Shown here: one piece after another, positions 61,501 through 64,000 of the stretch | How positions within the stretch are numbered: position 1 is the first letter of the stretch | How the letters are laid out: each line of letters starts with the position of its first letter | Source: Mycteria americana | Lineage: Eukaryota; Chordata; Aves; Ciconiiformes; Ciconiidae | Reading direction: 5' to 3' | Assembly (NCBI RefSeq): GCF_035582795.1 | Contig: NC_134370.1 | Location: 48,595,501-48,659,500 of the forward strand | Length of the DNA stretch: 64,000 nt | Translations under genes and position numbers: made by a program | Notes under the pieces: generated by a model | Database searches by the model: none | Seen by the model: the letters and a program-made list of their open reading frames with translations, nothing else | What the model was told of the DNA's origin: nothing

Positions 61501-63216
61501 AATTTAAGCCTGCTGACGACACGTGGGCTTTTCTGTGTGGCCAAAGCCATTCGAGATAAGCCACAGAGCTCCAGAGACCCACAGGCTGAAGGTATCTGCT
61601 CCCCACTAATCACCACGTCTTCCCAGCTCTCCTCCTTGGCCAGGTCCATGGCCAGGTGGACTTTCAGCAGCTACAATTTTCCCTTACTGTTGGTTCCACA
61701 CCAAGAGCCCGAGGGTTTGGGTGGCTTGGGGGGCTCTGCACAGGGCTGAGGCAGTCCTCACCAGCAGCTGCTCCCCGATCCTCAGCTTCTCCACCTGTAT
61801 CTCACGGAGGCTCTTCTTCACCAGGGTCTTGGTCATAGCGTTCTGTGCCGTCATCCGGGTGGCCGCGATGAGGTCCTTCACCATCATGACGGACAACACG
61901 GGGTCCCACACCCGGAATTGGATGTCGGCGCCCATGGAGATGACCGCCCCGTCCTTGGAGGTCAGCTGGAGCAGAGGGGAGTCAGGATCTCTCCCACTCT
62001 CCGCCCCACGGCCCAACCCTTGTGCATAGAGCCTGGGAGCAAAGGCATTCACTTCTTTTCCAGCTGGCAACCAGCTCTAGATCTCTTTATTAAGAGGTTT
62101 ATTAGAAACAAAACCAAACCAAATGATGAAGTTTGGGCTAGTCTGAATGGTGAGGCCAGTTTCCAGCATGGGGCTGTTATTGAAAGACATCTGGGAAGGA
62201 TAGGGATTGATGTTTTTGAGATGTCTCCAGCCAGGAATGTGCATTGAACAAGGTGTGCAAAGTCAAGAGGAGCTTTTCAGCCGCAGGCAGGTGAGGACTC
62301 TGGGTTCACAGCACCAGCTACAACCCCCCTCACCTCGCTGTGAGGATGGAGGACCTGAAAGTTGTGTCCATGCACAGCACCAAGGGTCAGACCATCCCAA
62401 AATCCACCTGCTCTGGGTATTTTAGAGATGTCTCTCCATCCTGTCCTGAGGCCCAAGGCAGCTCACCTTGCAGGGGGGCACGTTGAAGGCCCTCGTCCTC
62501 AGATCCACGCGCTGCCAGTGATCAATGAAGGGCAGCAGCAGGACCACGCCAGGTCCCTGCGGCGCCCGGATGCGGCCCAGGCGGAAGATGATCATTCGCT
62601 CGTAGGTGGGCACGACCTGGAACGGAAAAGTTTAGACCAGGGCAGAAGCAAAACCCTGGGTCCTGCAGTGCCATGAGCAATGGGACCAGGGCCAGGCGGG
62701 AATGGTACCTGCCATGGAGGATAGGTTGTCATCCCACTCCTTGCCTGCTTTGGTCCCTTACCTTCAAGGCAAACCATCCTGAGATGGGGAAGGTGACAAC
62801 CATGAGCAAGAAGACCAAGGAGGTGATAATCCCATGGCAGATCCAGGACAGCCAACCCTGGGAGGAATCTGCAGGGGGGTGAAAGGGGAATGTACGTGCT
62901 CCAAAACCCGCTTCCCTGCCTGTGAACCCCCATCCGAGCCTCTCCCCCCACACACCCTGCACCCCAGTGAAGCCGGCAGTGTGGGGGGCACCCAGCCAGT
63001 GTGACACCCTACAGCAAAAGTGGCAATAGGGAGGAAGGCAGCAACTCTCCTTTAAGGTCAGGACTCACCTGCAGTATTCCCGGCCGGCCCCAGAGGGTCT
63101 TGCTTGGATCCGAAGGAGAAGAAGCCCTTCTGGGCACCGTAGAGCCCGATGCTGGACTGCTGGAAGCGGTCAAAGTCTCCCAAGGGAAGGGCCTGGTATC
63201 CCGACCGGCTGAACAT
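58519..63216 (-). CDS. STOML1: Stomatin-like protein 1
   Basis: Membrane protein with an SPFH (stomatin) domain and a C-terminal SCP2 sterol-carrier domain. The human protein acts at late endosomes in cholesterol handling and modulates acid-sensing channels. Seven exons on the minus strand: 63216-63069, 62868-62762, 62616-62467, 61965-61762, 60900-60672, 60041-59826 and 58721-58519; 419 codons in frame (human 398 residues). The N-terminus MFSRSGYQALPLGDF keeps the GYxxL sorting signal. A hairpin-type membrane segment follows (IITSLVFLLMVVTFPISGWF), then SPFH (YERMIIFRLGRIRAPQGPG, RVDLRTRAFNVPPCK, ATRMTAQNAMTKTLV). The SCP2 part runs from about residue 285 to the end (GASYQVNIVLPSGTRA, PLSAYMSGRLQVKGDL). 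The donor after 59826 is GTCACC, weak but positioned as the phase demands. No damage is seen. Confidence 0.95.
58965..59350 (-). mobile_element. Endogenous retrovirus LTR fragment (solo, broken)
   Basis: On the minus strand, from about 59350 downwards, the sequence matches the start of an LTR family common in bird genomes (begins TGTGCTGGTTTTGGCTGGGAT). A short inverted copy of its first 40-50 bases lies at the low-coordinate end. Only part of one LTR is present, with no internal genes. It sits in the last STOML1 intron. Moderately diverged, so not a very recent insertion. Confidence 0.75.
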
Positions 63217-63219
63217 GGT

Positions 63220-64000
63220 GATGGTGCCTCACACGGGACCCCGCTCCCGCTGCTCGGAGCCCGCTAAGCCCAGCTCCCCACTGCCATCGCAGCCACCTCT
63301 GCGGCCAGCACGGCTTCTGCCTGCCCCCGACCCGATCCAACGTCCCTGCGCGGCTGCCTGCAAACCTCCCCGCCCTGACGTGCAACCAAAGAGATGCCGG
63401 AGAAGAGCTGACAAGCCCTGCTGTTACCACGGAGGGTGCTTGCTGGAAGAAATCAAATCCTTCAGGGAGTTTCCTTGCCGGGGTCTCACCCAGGCTGGGG
63501 GCTTCACATCCTCCCGGCGACCCTCTGGGCAGGAGCCGAGCCGGCAGACAAAAGCCGCGGCCCCGCAGCCGCCCGCCGCCTCGCACCGCCTTGGAGCCGG
63601 GCGATAGCCCTGGGGTCTCCCCGGCCACCGGCCCCGCGGCTGCGGGGACCAGAGGCCGCGGCGAGGATGCTGCGGCAGGGAAGGAGGGAGCCGCGGGCGC
63701 TTCCTGCTCCGCCCGTCATGTGGCTGCTGACGGCACAGGGAGGAGACGGCTAACGGCTCGGCGCGGTGAGTTTCACCGGGGGCCCTGCCCGGGAGCTGCT
63801 CTGCCGGCCGTGGGGAGGACAGGGTCCCCGCCATCGCACGCACAACTTGGGGGGCTCCGGAGGGTACCCAGCCCCACGGGGAACCGGGGGAGGTATTTTT
63901 CCCAGCGATTCCTGCTCCGGCGTGGCCTTCTCACCATGCCAACCTCCCCCCCGCCATCTCACCGGCCTGCAAAGGGTAGCGGAGACCAAAGAGCAGCCCA
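63220..64000. promoter_or_regulatory. CpG-rich promoter area upstream of STOML1
   Basis: GC- and CpG-rich sequence. It is likely to hold the STOML1 start site (minus strand). A strong plus-strand donor (GGCGCG|GTGAGT) at 63765/63766 could end a noncoding first exon of a divergent gene beyond the window. No coding exon is supported here. Confidence 0.45.

Noticed and set aside
1-64000. CRISPR arrays, operons, riboswitches, tRNA or rRNA genes
   Set aside because: Bird nuclear sequence. The tandem repeats found are minisatellites and microsatellites without CRISPR spacing, and no tRNA or rRNA pattern was seen by eye.

Overview
The window is bird nuclear DNA. The genes are split by short GT-AG introns on GC-rich, microchromosome-like sequence, and there is a CR1 LINE tail and a bird-type endogenous retrovirus LTR fragment. 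The gene content matches the region syntenic with human 15q24 (TBC1D21, LOXL1, PML, STOML1), plus two ZP3 genes that in humans lie elsewhere. I place the species only at 'bird, probably not chicken'. All gene names come from recalling protein families; no database was searched.

Layout. 1-2556: no supported gene. 2557-6460 (+): decayed TBC1D21, a TBC-domain Rab-GAP of testis, with four in-frame stops and damaged splice sites. 6.5-19 kb: about 12.5 kb without a gene. 19.3-28.1 kb (+): complete LOXL1, seven coding exons, 557 residues. 28.9-34.0 kb: a large GC-rich inverted repeat whose spacer holds a CpG-rich, CCAAT-clustered promoter-like block, a roughly 25-30 bp minisatellite and a CR1 fragment. 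34.5-37.1 kb (-): ZP3, nine exons, 444 residues. 41.2-44.7 kb (-): a second ZP3-like gene with the same exon plan, 447 residues. 46.4-56.7 kb (-): PML/TRIM19, with an interferon-response element just upstream of the ATG, a long PML-I-like form (771 residues) and an alternative 3'-terminal exon predicting a 631-residue form with a tail I do not recognise. 57.7-63.2 kb (-): STOML1, seven exons, 418 residues. 63.2-64 kb: CpG-rich promoter area.

All five live coding models close in frame: the summed exon lengths are multiples of three (1674, 1335, 1344, 2316 and 1257 nt), and the alternative PML form also closes (1896 nt). The genes do not form one pathway: LOXL1 cross-links elastin outside the cell, the ZP3 proteins build the egg coat, PML builds nuclear bodies, and STOML1 is a membrane protein of the late endocytic system.

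Most worth follow-up: the PML alternative terminal exon, the death of TBC1D21, the ZP3 tandem pair, and the inverted-repeat/CCAAT block, which could start an unannotated transcript antisense to the ZP3 genes or could be partly an assembly artefact.
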